The notes under the pieces: model-generated
Database searches by the model: none
The model's input: only the letters and a program-made list of their open reading frames with translations
What the model was told of the DNA's origin: nothing
NCBI RefSeq assembly: GCF_902506455.1
Contig: NZ_LR733844.1
Coordinates: 1,995,854-2,059,853, forward strand
Reading direction: 5' to 3'
DNA length: 64,000 nt
DNA from: Sphingomonas sp. 8AM
GTDB lineage: Bacteria > Pseudomonadota > Alphaproteobacteria > Sphingomonadales > Sphingomonadaceae
Position numbers and translations under genes: made by a program
Shown here: one piece after another, positions 1 to 8,467 of the stretch
Layout of the letters: each line of letters starts with the position of its first letter
How positions within the stretch are numbered: the stretch's first letter is position 1

Positions 1-818
1 TCGATGTCGTCCAGCTCAACCAGCCCGCGCTCGCCATCGCCGATTTCGCCATGCCCGTCGTCGCGGTCGTCCATAGCTGTGTCGCAAGCTGGTGGGAGGC
101 GGTCGAGCAAGGCCCGCTCCCCGCCGATCTCGCCTGGCAGACCGAACTGGTCGCGCGCGGCCTCGCCCGGGCCGACGCGATCGTCTGCCCGACCCGCGCC
201 TTCGCCGCGACGATCCAGCGGCTCTATGCGCTCCCGGTCGCGCCGCGCGCGATCCACAACGGTCGCACGCTCCCGGCCGCCACCGGCGCGCTCGACGCGC
301 GCGCCTTCACCGCCGGGCGGCTGTGGGATCGCGGCAAGAACATCGCGACGCTCGACCGCGCCGCCGCCACGCTGCCGCTGACGTTCCGCGCCGCCGGCCC
401 CGCACGCGGTCCGCACGGCGAACACCACAAGCTCCACCACCTCGAACCGCTCGGCCGGATCAGCGACGCCGCGATCGCCGCCGCGCTGTCGACCCGCCCG
501 ATCTTCGCCTCCGCCGCCTGGTACGAGCCGTTCGGGCTCGCGGTGCTGGAAGCGGCGCTGACCGGCTGCGCGCTGGTACTGTCCGACATCCCGACCTTTC
601 GCGAATTGTGGGACGGCGTCGCGACCTTCGTCGCCGCCGACGACGCCGAGGGCTTCGCGCGCGCGATCGCCAACCTCGCCGCCGACACCGAGTTGCGGCT
701 GGCACGCGGCGCGCTCGCCCGCACCCGCGCGCTCGATTACGCGCCCGAACGGACCGCGCGCGCGATGGCCGCGCTTTTCGATCGCGTCACCACCACCGGC
801 GAGCGGGTCGCGGCATGA
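1..818 (+). CDS. Glycosyltransferase family 4 protein, 5' end outside window
   Basis: The reading frame is open from base 3, so the gene starts before the window; 271 residues are visible. The C-terminal half has a GT-B nucleotide-sugar site: YEPFGLAVLEAAL contains the E-x7-E motif of retaining GT4 enzymes, followed by a segment (CALVLSDIPTFRELW) typical of the family. It probably transfers a sugar from an activated donor in the cytoplasm; donor and acceptor cannot be told. Its TGA overlaps the ATG of the next gene in ATGA, so the two are probably translationally coupled. Family is clear, role unknown. Confidence 0.85.
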   Translation, partial: DVVQLNQPALAIADFAMPVVAVVHSCVASWWEAVEQGPLPADLAWQTELVARGLARADAIVCPTRAFAATIQRLYALPVAPRAIHNGRTLPAATGALDARAFTAGRLWDRGKNIATLDRAAATLPLTFRAAGPARGPHGEHHKLHHLEPLGRISDAAIAAALSTRPIFASAAWYEPFGLAVLEAALTGCALVLSDIPTFRELWDGVATFVAADDAEGFARAIANLAADTELRLARGALARTRALDYAPERTARAMAALFDRVTTTGERVAA

Positions 819-1927
819 AGCTGGTTTATTTCACCCACAGCCTCGCCTCGTGCTGGAACCACGGCAACGCACACTTCCTGCGCGGCGTCCTCTCCGAACT
901 GATCGCGCGCGGGCACGACGTGCGCGTCTACGAACCGGCCGGCGCATGGAGCCTCGAAAACCTGCTCGCCGACAACGGCGACGCCGGGCTTGACGCCTAT
1001 CGCACCGCCTACCCTGAACTGTCCTCCCACACCTTCACCCCCGACGCCGATCTCACCGAACTGGTCGACGGTGCGGACGTGGTGATCGTCCACGAATGGA
1101 ACGCGCACGATCTCGTCGCCGCGCTCGGCAAGCTGCGCCGCGACGGGGCAGGCTTCACGCTGCTGTTCCACGACACGCATCACCGCGCGGTCAGCGCGCC
1201 CGAGGAGATGCGCGCCTACGATCTCGACGGGTACGACGGCGTGCTCGCGTTCGGCGAGGCGCTGTCGCGCGTCTATCGCGACTGGGGCTGGGGCGACCGT
1301 GTCTGGACGTGGCACGAAGCTGCCGATACGCGCCGCTTCTTCCCGGTCGACAGCGCGGAGCGCGACGGCCTCGTCTGGATCGGCAATTGGGGCGATGGCG
1401 AGCGCACTGCCGAGATCGAGAACTATCTGCTCGCCCCCGCGCGCGACGCCGGGCTGCCGCTCGACATCTACGGCGTCCGCTACCCCGACGCGGGCAAGGC
1501 GATGCTCGCGGCGTATGGCGCGCGCTATCACGGCTGGGCACCCAACGCCGCCGCGCCCGCGCTTTTCGCGCGCGCACTGGCGACCGTCCATGTGCCCCGC
1601 CGCTATTACACGACGATTCTGCCCGGCATCCCGACGATCCGCATGTTCGAGGCGCTCGCCTGCGGCCTGCCGCTCGCCAGTGCGCCATGGGACGATGCCG
1701 AGCATCTGTTCCGCCCCGGCACCGACTTCCTGTTCGCGCAGACGCCCGACGACATGACGCGCATCCTCGGCGACCTGCGCCACGACGCCGGTCTGCGCGC
1801 GTCGCTGGCCAGTGCCGGGCTCGAAACCATCCACGCGCGCCACACCTGCGCGCACCGCGTCGACGAACTGCTGGCAATCCTCGCCGGCCTCGACGCCCCT
1901 TCCCATTTACGGAGCATCCCAGCGTGA
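815..1927 (+). CDS. CgeB-family glycosyltransferase-like protein (paralogue 1)
   Basis: A 370-residue protein starting at the ATG that overlaps the upstream stop. The N-terminus (MKLVYFTHSLASCWNHGNAH) is a Rossmann-like beta strand and loop also found in the next two genes. The C-terminal third carries the group-1 glycosyltransferase signature of the CgeB/YkvP type (IPTIRMFEALACGLPLAS, then a patch where an E/D-rich loop binds the nucleotide). No signal peptide or membrane helix is seen, so it should be cytoplasmic. The tandem set suggests successive sugar additions to one surface glycan or protein, but no substrate can be named. The stop codon overlaps the GTG of the next gene. Confidence 0.8.
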   Translation: MKLVYFTHSLASCWNHGNAHFLRGVLSELIARGHDVRVYEPAGAWSLENLLADNGDAGLDAYRTAYPELSSHTFTPDADLTELVDGADVVIVHEWNAHDLVAALGKLRRDGAGFTLLFHDTHHRAVSAPEEMRAYDLDGYDGVLAFGEALSRVYRDWGWGDRVWTWHEAADTRRFFPVDSAERDGLVWIGNWGDGERTAEIENYLLAPARDAGLPLDIYGVRYPDAGKAMLAAYGARYHGWAPNAAAPALFARALATVHVPRRYYTTILPGIPTIRMFEALACGLPLASAPWDDAEHLFRPGTDFLFAQTPDDMTRILGDLRHDAGLRASLASAGLETIHARHTCAHRVDELLAILAGLDAPSHLRSIPA

Positions 1928-3012
1928 AGATCGCCTTCTACGGGTCCAGTCTGCTGTCCTCCTACTGGAACGGCGCCGCGACCTATTATCGCGGCATCCT
2001 GCGCGCGCTCGGTGAGCGCGGCTACGACATCACCTTCTACGAACCCGATGCGTTCGAGCGGCAACAGCATCGCGACATCGACCCGCCCGCCTATGCCAAG
2101 GTCGTCGTCTATCCCGCGACGCACGATGCGCTGCGCGATGTATTGGCCGAGGCGGCAGACGCCGACATCGTCGTCAAGGCGAACGGCGTCGGCGTCTTCG
2201 ATCGCGAACTGCTCGAAGGCATCATCGCGCACGCCCGTCCCGATGCGCTCAAGATCTTCTGGGACGTCGACGCCGCCGCGACGCTCGATGAGATGCGCGC
2301 CGACCCCGATCATCCGGTCACCGCCGCGCTGCCGCACCTCGACATGGTGCTCACCTACGGTGGCGGCGATCCGGTCGTGAACGCCTATCGCGCGTTCGGC
2401 GCGGTGAAGTGCGTGCCCGTTTACAACGCCTTGGACCCGCAGACCCACCACCCGGTCCCTGCCGACGACCGCTTCGCCTGCGACCTCGCCTTCCTCGGCA
2501 ACCGCCTCCCCGACCGCGAGGCGCGCGTCGAAGAGTTCTTCCTCCGCCCCGCCGCCCTGCTCCCGCAGCAGAGCTTCCTGATCGGCGGCAACGGCTGGGA
2601 TTCCAAACACATGCCCTGCAACGTCCGCCACCGCGGCCATGTCTTCACCGCCGAGCACAACGCCTTCAACTGCACGCCGCGCGCAGTCCTCAACGTCGCG
2701 CGTGACTCGATGGCGCATATCGGCTTCTCGCCCGCCACGCGCGTCTTCGAGGCCGCCGGCGCCGCCGCCTGCCTCATCACCGACGCTTGGGAAGGGATCG
2801 AGCTGTTCCTGATCCCCGATCAGGAAGTGCTGGTCGCGCGCGACGGACAGGACGTCGCCGACCATCTCGCCGCGCTCACCACCGAACGCGCGCAGCAGAT
2901 CGGACAAGCCGCACTCAAGCGCGTCCTCGCCGAACACACCTATGATCTGCGCGGCGCGCAGGTCGACACTTTGTTCAAGGCGCACGCCGCCCGCCAGCGC
3001 GAGGCTGCGTGA
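1924..3012 (+). CDS. CgeB-family glycosyltransferase-like protein (paralogue 2)
   Basis: A 362-residue protein; the GTG at 1924 is chosen because it overlaps the previous stop (GTGA) and places VKIAFYGSSLLSSYWNGAAT in line with the N-termini of its neighbours. The middle has a WDVDAAATLDEM segment like those of CgeB relatives, and the C-terminus has RVFEAAGAAACLITDAWEGI, the sugar-nucleotide loop. It is closest in layout to the gene before and the gene after, so local duplication followed by divergence is likely. Predicted cytoplasmic; acceptor unknown. Confidence 0.8.
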   Translation: MKIAFYGSSLLSSYWNGAATYYRGILRALGERGYDITFYEPDAFERQQHRDIDPPAYAKVVVYPATHDALRDVLAEAADADIVVKANGVGVFDRELLEGIIAHARPDALKIFWDVDAAATLDEMRADPDHPVTAALPHLDMVLTYGGGDPVVNAYRAFGAVKCVPVYNALDPQTHHPVPADDRFACDLAFLGNRLPDREARVEEFFLRPAALLPQQSFLIGGNGWDSKHMPCNVRHRGHVFTAEHNAFNCTPRAVLNVARDSMAHIGFSPATRVFEAAGAAACLITDAWEGIELFLIPDQEVLVARDGQDVADHLAALTTERAQQIGQAALKRVLAEHTYDLRGAQVDTLFKAHAARQREAA

Positions 3013-4094
3013 TGAAGCTCGTCGTCCTCGGCCTCTCGCTCAGCTCCAGCTGGGGCAACGGCCACGCCACCACCTTCCGCGCGCTGCTCCGCGCCTTTGC
3101 CGCGCGCGGGCACGACGTGCTGTTCCTCGAACGCGACATGCCCTGGTACGCCGCGCACCGCGACGAACCCGCGCCCGATTACTGCCGGCTCGAACTCTAC
3201 GACAGCCTCGCGGCGCTGGCCGATTGGCGCACCGAGATCGAACAGGCCGATGCGGTGATGGTCGGCTCCTACGTCCCCGACGGAATCGACATCGGCAGAC
3301 TGGTCCAGCAATGGCCGCGCGGCGTGACGACCTTCTACGACATCGACACGCCGGTCACGCTCGCAAAACTCGCGCGCGGCGCGTGCGACTATGTCTCGCC
3401 CGAGGTCATCCCCGGCTACGACGTCTATTGCTCGTTCACGGGCGGCCCGACGCTGCGGCTGATCGAGGCGCGCTACAAGAGTCCCGCCGCGCGCGCGCTC
3501 TATTGCTCGGTCGATGCTGACCGCTACCGCCCGACCGGCGTCGACAAGCGCTGGGACCTGTCGTATCTCGGCACTTATAGCGACGATCGCCAGCCGACGC
3601 TCGACCGCCTGCTGATCGAGCCCGCGCGACGTCACCCGGAAAAGCGCTTCGTCGTCGCCGGCCCGCAATACCCCGACACCATAGACTGGCCCGCCAACGT
3701 CGAGCGGATCGAGCATCTCGCCCCCGCCGACCACGCCGATTTCTATTCGGCGAGCCGCGCCACGCTCAACGTCACCCGCGCCGACATGATCGCCGCCGGC
3801 TGGTCGCCGTCGGTGCGGCTGTTCGAGGCGACCGCCTGCGGCACGCCGATCGTCTCGGATCGCTGGCCGGGAATCGACGAATTGCTGACGCCGGATGCCG
3901 AGATCCTGCTCGCCGATACCAGCGACGACGTCGAGGCGGCGCTCGCCCGCCCCGATCTCGATGCGATCGGCACCGCCGGCCGCGCCCGCGTGCTCGCCGA
4001 GCACACCGCGCACCACCGCGCCGCCGAACTGGAAGCGCACCTCCACGAAGCGGCGGCGGCGAAACTGGCCACCCCGTCGTCAGTGCCAGCGTAG
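3012..4094 (+). CDS. CgeB-family glycosyltransferase-like protein (paralogue 3)
   Basis: A 360-residue protein starting at the ATG that shares its A with the preceding TGA; a GTG one codon upstream is the alternative. It has the paralogue N-terminus (MKLVVLGLSLSSSWGNGHAT), a TTFYDIDTPVTLAKL central segment, and the C-terminal loop RLFEATACGTPIVSDRWPGI. The last codons and the TAG stop lie inside a degraded copy of the interspersed palindromic repeat, so the natural C-terminus may have been replaced when the repeat inserted. It is the last gene of the cluster. Confidence 0.8.
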   Translation: MKLVVLGLSLSSSWGNGHATTFRALLRAFAARGHDVLFLERDMPWYAAHRDEPAPDYCRLELYDSLAALADWRTEIEQADAVMVGSYVPDGIDIGRLVQQWPRGVTTFYDIDTPVTLAKLARGACDYVSPEVIPGYDVYCSFTGGPTLRLIEARYKSPAARALYCSVDADRYRPTGVDKRWDLSYLGTYSDDRQPTLDRLLIEPARRHPEKRFVVAGPQYPDTIDWPANVERIEHLAPADHADFYSASRATLNVTRADMIAAGWSPSVRLFEATACGTPIVSDRWPGIDELLTPDAEILLADTSDDVEAALARPDLDAIGTAGRARVLAEHTAHHRAAELEAHLHEAAAAKLATPSSVPA

Positions 4095-4154
4095 CAAAGC
4101 AATCCAGCACATCCTGAGCCGACACTCGCTTCCTTCGCCTCGCGCGCAATGACG
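4078..4154. repeat. Degenerate copy of the interspersed palindromic repeat
   Basis: The arms match the family seen elsewhere in the window: an outer CGTCA-TGC-AGCGTAGC-AAGC-AATCCAG arm and a closing GCGCAATGACG, but the right arm is eroded. It supplies the stop codon of the gene ending at 4094. Confidence 0.65.
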
Positions 4155-4161
4155 GGTCGGC

Positions 4162-4187
4162 GGAACGAACCGGGCCTGATCCCGGTT
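4162..4187 (+). promoter_or_regulatory. Candidate EcfG (general stress) promoter of the csbD-like gene
   Basis: GGAAC at 4162-4166 is followed after 17 bases by GGTT at 4184-4187. The alphaproteobacterial EcfG consensus is GGAAC-N16/17-CGTT, so only one base differs. It lies about 60 bases before a CsbD-like gene, a typical general-stress target. Confidence 0.55.
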
Positions 4188-4248
4188 ATGCCCCCCGAAC
4201 CCGCGACGGACACTCCGGCGCGGTGGATCGCAACCAAGGAGATGTTCG

Positions 4249-4521
4249 ATGAACAGCGATACGCTGACCGGCACGACCACCGATCTGGGCGGCAAGCTGA
4301 AGGAAGGCCTCGGCAAGGCGTTCGGCGACGACAAGCTGCGCGCCGAGGGTTCGGCCGATCGTGCCGAGGGCACCGTGCAGAAGACCTATGGTGAAGCCAA
4401 GGACAATGTCCGCCCGCTGATCGATCAGGCGCGTCGCTTCGTCAACGAGCGGCCGTTCGCTGCCGCCGCCGTTGGCGGCGTGATCGGTCTCGCGCTGCTC
4501 AACACGCTGCGCGGTAAGTAA
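4249..4521 (+). CDS. CsbD-like stress protein with C-terminal membrane segment
   Basis: A 90-residue protein with an AAGGAG ribosome binding site 7 bases before the ATG. Residues 8-55 show the CsbD pattern (GKLKEGLGKAFGDDKLRAEG followed by AEGTVQKTYGEAKDNV), and residues about 67-87 (RPFAAAAVGGVIGLALLNTL) form a membrane segment of the kind seen in DUF883-type proteins. CsbD proteins are small, abundant, general-stress-induced proteins with no known catalytic role. An EcfG-like promoter lies upstream and a strong terminator follows, so it is a single-gene unit. Confidence 0.88.
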   Translation: MNSDTLTGTTTDLGGKLKEGLGKAFGDDKLRAEGSADRAEGTVQKTYGEAKDNVRPLIDQARRFVNERPFAAAAVGGVIGLALLNTLRGK

Positions 4522-4529
4522 ATAGGAAC

Positions 4530-4556
4530 GGGGGGAGCATTTAGCTCCCCCCTTTT
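4530..4556 (+). terminator. Intrinsic terminator after the csbD-like gene
   Basis: A perfect 9-bp stem GGGGGGAGC / GCTCCCCCC with a 5-base loop, followed by TTTT. Confidence 0.9.
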
Positions 4557-4623
4557 CGTTGCCCCGGCCTGACCCCGGAGCAACGCTGCTCTCGTCTGCA
4601 GCCACTTAGACGACCGGCGAAAA

Positions 4624-5004
4624 TCAGGCCGCCCGCCGCGCCGCGCAGCCTCGCAGCGCCTCCGCCAGCGCATCCGGCGCACTCGGCTTCGGACACACCG
4701 TCGCACTGGGATAGCGCAACCGCAGCGCCGCATCGTCGGCATGTCCCGAATGGAACAGCAGCGGGACCCCCGCCGCATGCAGCCGGTCCGCCGCCGGGAA
4801 CACGGTCCCGTCCGCCAGCCGCACGTCCAGCACTGCCGCAGCGAAGCGTGCGGCATGCGTCTCGATCGCGGCCTCCGCCTCGACGACGGTCGCGCACGGC
4901 CCCACCACGTGGAAGCCGGCACCCTCGATCGTTTCCTGAAGATCGAGCGCGATGAACAACTCGTCCTCCACCAGCAGGACGTCGATGTCGGCAGGATCAG
5001 TCAC
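4624..5004 (-). CDS. Single-domain response regulator
   Basis: A 126-residue receiver domain without an output domain. From the GTG at 5004, the acidic pocket is E13-D14, the phosphoacceptor is D60 (AAVLDVRLADG), the switch residue is S86 (LLFHSGHAD) and the conserved lysine is K106 (VCPKPSAPD). GTG 5004 overlaps the end of the upstream kinase gene; GTG 5016 is an upstream alternative. It is the third gene of a LOV / CheB-CheR-kinase / regulator operon and so is the likely phosphoryl acceptor or phosphate sink of that kinase. A stand-alone receiver must act by protein contact, as LovR does with LovK in Caulobacter. Confidence 0.88.
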   Translation of the reverse strand: MTDPADIDVLLVEDELFIALDLQETIEGAGFHVVGPCATVVEAEAAIETHAARFAAAVLDVRLADGTVFPAADRLHAAGVPLLFHSGHADDAALRLRYPSATVCPKPSAPDALAEALRGCAARRAA

Positions 5005-8000
5005 GGGCAAGCACACTCGCAGGCAGTTTCATTCGCAGCCGAAACGATCGGCCAGCAACCTCGCTCCGTACCTCGCCAAGTAATTGTCGGACACTTGTCT
5101 GGACCAGCAGCGATCCGAAGCCCCGCGGCGCGCCGTCCGCATCGGCTCCGGCGTCAGCGCGACCGGTCTCGTCCCACTCCAGCGCCAGTCCGTCGTCGTT
5201 CACCTCCCAACGCACGGTCAATCCGGTGCCGCCATCGGCCTCACCGTCGCGGTTTTCGCCGCACAAGGCGCCGTATTTGACCGAGTTGGTCGCCCACTCA
5301 TGAAGGACCAGCGCCAGCGACGACAGGCACTGCCGCTTGAGCGCCACCGTCGGCCCCTCGATCGTGATATGCGAATGATCGCGATACGGCGCGAGCGTCG
5401 CCGCCACCAGTTCGTCGAGCGCGATCGCCTGCGGCTGACCCGCCGGTGCCGCCAGCGAATGCGCCGATCCCAGCGCCGCGATCCGCTGCCGCAGGTCGGT
5501 CGCGAACGGCCGCACCTCGTCATGGTTGCGCGCCGCGACGGTGATCATCCCCGCGATTACCGCGAACAGGTTCTTCACGCGGTGGTTCATCTCGCGCAGC
5601 ATCAGCTCGCGCGTTTCGGCCAGCGTATATTCGGGCGTCACGTCGATCGACACGCCGACCAGCCGCGGCGGGTTGCTCCCCGCGATGACCCGGCCAAAGC
5701 CCTTGACCCAGCGCGGCTCGCCGTCGATCGGGCGCAACCGGAACGTCGCCTCGTAATCGCCGTTGCGCTCCACGGCGCGGCGGAGCGCGGTTTCCACCGT
5801 ACCGCGATCCTCGGGCTCGATCCGGCCGAGCAGCGGGTCGATCCGCGTCGCTTCCTCACCCGCGATATCGAACAGGCGCTGCTCGACACCGTCGAGCACC
5901 GTCTCGCCGGTCTCCGGACAATATTCCCACACGCCGATCCCGGCGGCCTTGATCGCCAGATCGAGCCGCTCGCGCTCGGCGGCGAGCTGCCGCTCCAGCG
6001 ACAGCGCCTCGGTGATGTCGGTCAGCACCAGCGTCGTGCCGTCGACCGCGCCGCTCTGCGTACGATACGGCAGCACGCGCAGCGACAGCACGCGTTCGCC
6101 GTCGCTGGTCGTCACGCGGCGCTGCGTCGCCGGCGCCCCGGCCGCCACCGCCCGGGCGTCGTCGAGGAACTCGTTACCGCGCAACCGGCTGGCGACATCG
6201 CTCAGCGGCCGGCCGCGATCGGCGGGCTGCAACGGGAAGATCGAGACCGCCGCCTCGGTGTAGCTGCGCACCTTCAGATCGGCATCGAGCACCACCACCG
6301 CCAGTTCGGTCGACTGATGGAAGTTGCGCAGATCGGAATTGGCGACCGTCAGCTGCTCGACCTTGCCCTTCAGCTCGTCGTTGACGGTCGACAATTCCTC
6401 GTTCGTCGATTGAAGCTCCTCGTTCATCGACATCATTTCTTCGTTGGAGCTTTTCAGCTCCTCGTTCGCGGTCTCCAGTTCCTCGATCGCGGTACGCAAG
6501 CGGTGGCGCGTCAGCCGTAGCTCGTCCTCGATCGCCTCCAGATGGTCGTCGGTGGCGGCCAGGTCCTCCAGCTCGCCCTGGTCCGACGGCCGGAACGCGC
6601 CGCTGTCACGGAACACGAACAGCAAGGTGCCGTCGCCCAGCGGGTCGCAAATCACCTCGACCGGCTGGATGCCGTAATCGGTTTCGACCTCCACGTCGCG
6701 CGCCACCACACGGCGACGCTCGTCGCGCGCCTGCCGCAGCAGCGGACCGATCACCGTGCGCAACCCGGGCCGGGCGAGGTTCACCGCGCTGCTGCCGCCC
6801 GTCCGCGTCACCGGGAAGTCGAAATAGCGGCTCAGCTTGCCATAGGCTGCGATAATCCCGCCGTCCTGATCGACGATCAGGCTGGCCGGCGCATAGCGGT
6901 CGACGATCCGCCGGATCGCGGCGCTCTCGTTGGTCAACGCCGGGCTGTCGCCGCGGCCGTCGCGCTCGCGGCGTGCCCCGGTCGGGCGCGCGTTGCCCGG
7001 CAGGTCGATCGGGTAGATCGGCGCGCCCGGCGCGCGCTCGAACAGCCGCGCATGCTGGTCGACCACGGAGAACAGATGCTCGAACCGCCCGATGCTCTCC
7101 GACGGCCCCAGAAACAGGAAACCGCCGGGACGCAGCGCATAATGGAACAACGGCAAGACCGCCTGCTGCAGCCGATCGTCGAAATAGATCAGGAGGTTAC
7201 GGCACGAGACCAGATCGACGCGCGAAAACGGCGGATCCTTGACCAGGCTGTGGCTCGAAAAGCGGATCATGTCCCGGATCTGCCCCGCGATCGTGAACCG
7301 CTCGGCGTGCGGCACGGTGTAGCGCTCGCGCAAATGGGGCGGCAGATCGACCAGCGCCGCCGCCGGATAGCTCCCCTCGCGCGCGATCGTCAGCATCTGC
7401 TCGTCGATGTCGGTGGCGAAGATCTGCACTGCCAGCGGCTGGCCCGAGGTGCGCGCCGCCTCGGCGAACAGCATCGCAATCGTATAGGCTTCCTCCCCGC
7501 TCGAACAGCCGGGCACCCAGACGCGCAGGTCGTCGTCAGTGGCGCGCTCGCGCAGCAACGGCTCGATGACCTGGGTGCGCAGCGTCTCGAATGCCTCGGC
7601 GTCACGGAAAAAGCGCGTGACGTTGATGAGCAGATCGCGGAACAGCGCCTCGCATTCATCGGCATCGCTGCGCACCCGCGCCAGATAGTCGCGACCGGTG
7701 CCGATCCCCAGCACATGCATCCGCCGCTCGACCCGCCGGATAAGCGTCGAGCGCTTGTAGCCCGAGAAATCATGTCCGATCGCGTTGCGCAACACGCGGC
7801 AAAGATCGTCGACATGATCGGCGACGACGCTCGCCTCCTGCTCACCCGGCTCGGTGCTGCGACGCCGGAAGAAGCCGCGGAGACATTCGAGGATCTCGCC
7901 GGGCGGCCTAACGAAGTCGATCAGCCCGGTGCCGACCGCCGAGGTCGGCATCCCGTCGTAGCGCGCGCTCTCCGGTTCCTGCACGACCGCGACGCCGCCA

Positions 8001-8467
8001 TTCTCCTTGATCGCGCGCAGCCCGGTGGTGCCGTCCGCCCCGGTGCCCGACAGGATCACGCAGGCGGCATTCGCCTGCTGGTCGCCGGCCAGCGACTGGA
8101 AGAAGTCGTCGATCGGGCGGCGCAGCCCGCGCGGCTGCGCGAAGTCGGTCAGCTCCAGCACGCCGTCGCGGATCGCCAGCCCGCGGCCGGGCGGAATGAT
8201 ATAGACCGTGTCGGCCTCAATCCGCTCGCCACCGGCGCTTTGCAGCACGTCCAGCGCCGTCGCGCGATCGAGCAGTTCGGCCAGCATGCTCTCGTGATTG
8301 GGATCGAGATGCTGGACGACCACGAACGCCAGCCCGGTCGGCCGCTGCGCCGGCGCCAGCATCTCGCGCAATGCCTCGAGCCCGCCCGCCGACGCGCCGA
8401 TCCCGACCACCGGCACCGCTGGCCGGTCCGCGGAGGAGGCGGTGGGCGACCCGCTGCCGTTATGCAC
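4997..8467 (-). CDS. CheB-CheR-coiled coil-PAS-HWE histidine kinase fusion
   Basis: A 1156-residue cytoplasmic signalling protein. Residues about 18-205 are a CheB methylesterase domain with the S26 (GASAGG), H53 (VQHLDP) and D145 (GTGADGTTG) triad and no receiver. Residues about 215-480 are CheR (NVTRFFRD, SAM site VPGCSSGEEAYT). About 640-715 is a heptad coiled coil rich in NEEL repeats. Two PAS-like domains follow (720-820, 830-945), then an HWE/HisKA_2 kinase with H962 in EMNHRVKNLF and an N-box near NSVKYG. Such fusions are known in proteobacteria, but their substrates are poorly defined. It overlaps the LOV gene upstream by 8 bases and the response regulator downstream. Confidence 0.92.
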   Translation of the reverse strand: MHNGSGSPTASSADRPAVPVVGIGASAGGLEALREMLAPAQRPTGLAFVVVQHLDPNHESMLAELLDRATALDVLQSAGGERIEADTVYIIPPGRGLAIRDGVLELTDFAQPRGLRRPIDDFFQSLAGDQQANAACVILSGTGADGTTGLRAIKENGGVAVVQEPESARYDGMPTSAVGTGLIDFVRPPGEILECLRGFFRRRSTEPGEQEASVVADHVDDLCRVLRNAIGHDFSGYKRSTLIRRVERRMHVLGIGTGRDYLARVRSDADECEALFRDLLINVTRFFRDAEAFETLRTQVIEPLLRERATDDDLRVWVPGCSSGEEAYTIAMLFAEAARTSGQPLAVQIFATDIDEQMLTIAREGSYPAAALVDLPPHLRERYTVPHAERFTIAGQIRDMIRFSSHSLVKDPPFSRVDLVSCRNLLIYFDDRLQQAVLPLFHYALRPGGFLFLGPSESIGRFEHLFSVVDQHARLFERAPGAPIYPIDLPGNARPTGARRERDGRGDSPALTNESAAIRRIVDRYAPASLIVDQDGGIIAAYGKLSRYFDFPVTRTGGSSAVNLARPGLRTVIGPLLRQARDERRRVVARDVEVETDYGIQPVEVICDPLGDGTLLFVFRDSGAFRPSDQGELEDLAATDDHLEAIEDELRLTRHRLRTAIEELETANEELKSSNEEMMSMNEELQSTNEELSTVNDELKGKVEQLTVANSDLRNFHQSTELAVVVLDADLKVRSYTEAAVSIFPLQPADRGRPLSDVASRLRGNEFLDDARAVAAGAPATQRRVTTSDGERVLSLRVLPYRTQSGAVDGTTLVLTDITEALSLERQLAAERERLDLAIKAAGIGVWEYCPETGETVLDGVEQRLFDIAGEEATRIDPLLGRIEPEDRGTVETALRRAVERNGDYEATFRLRPIDGEPRWVKGFGRVIAGSNPPRLVGVSIDVTPEYTLAETRELMLREMNHRVKNLFAVIAGMITVAARNHDEVRPFATDLRQRIAALGSAHSLAAPAGQPQAIALDELVAATLAPYRDHSHITIEGPTVALKRQCLSSLALVLHEWATNSVKYGALCGENRDGEADGGTGLTVRWEVNDDGLALEWDETGRADAGADADGAPRGFGSLLVQTSVRQLLGEVRSEVAGRSFRLRMKLPASVLARD

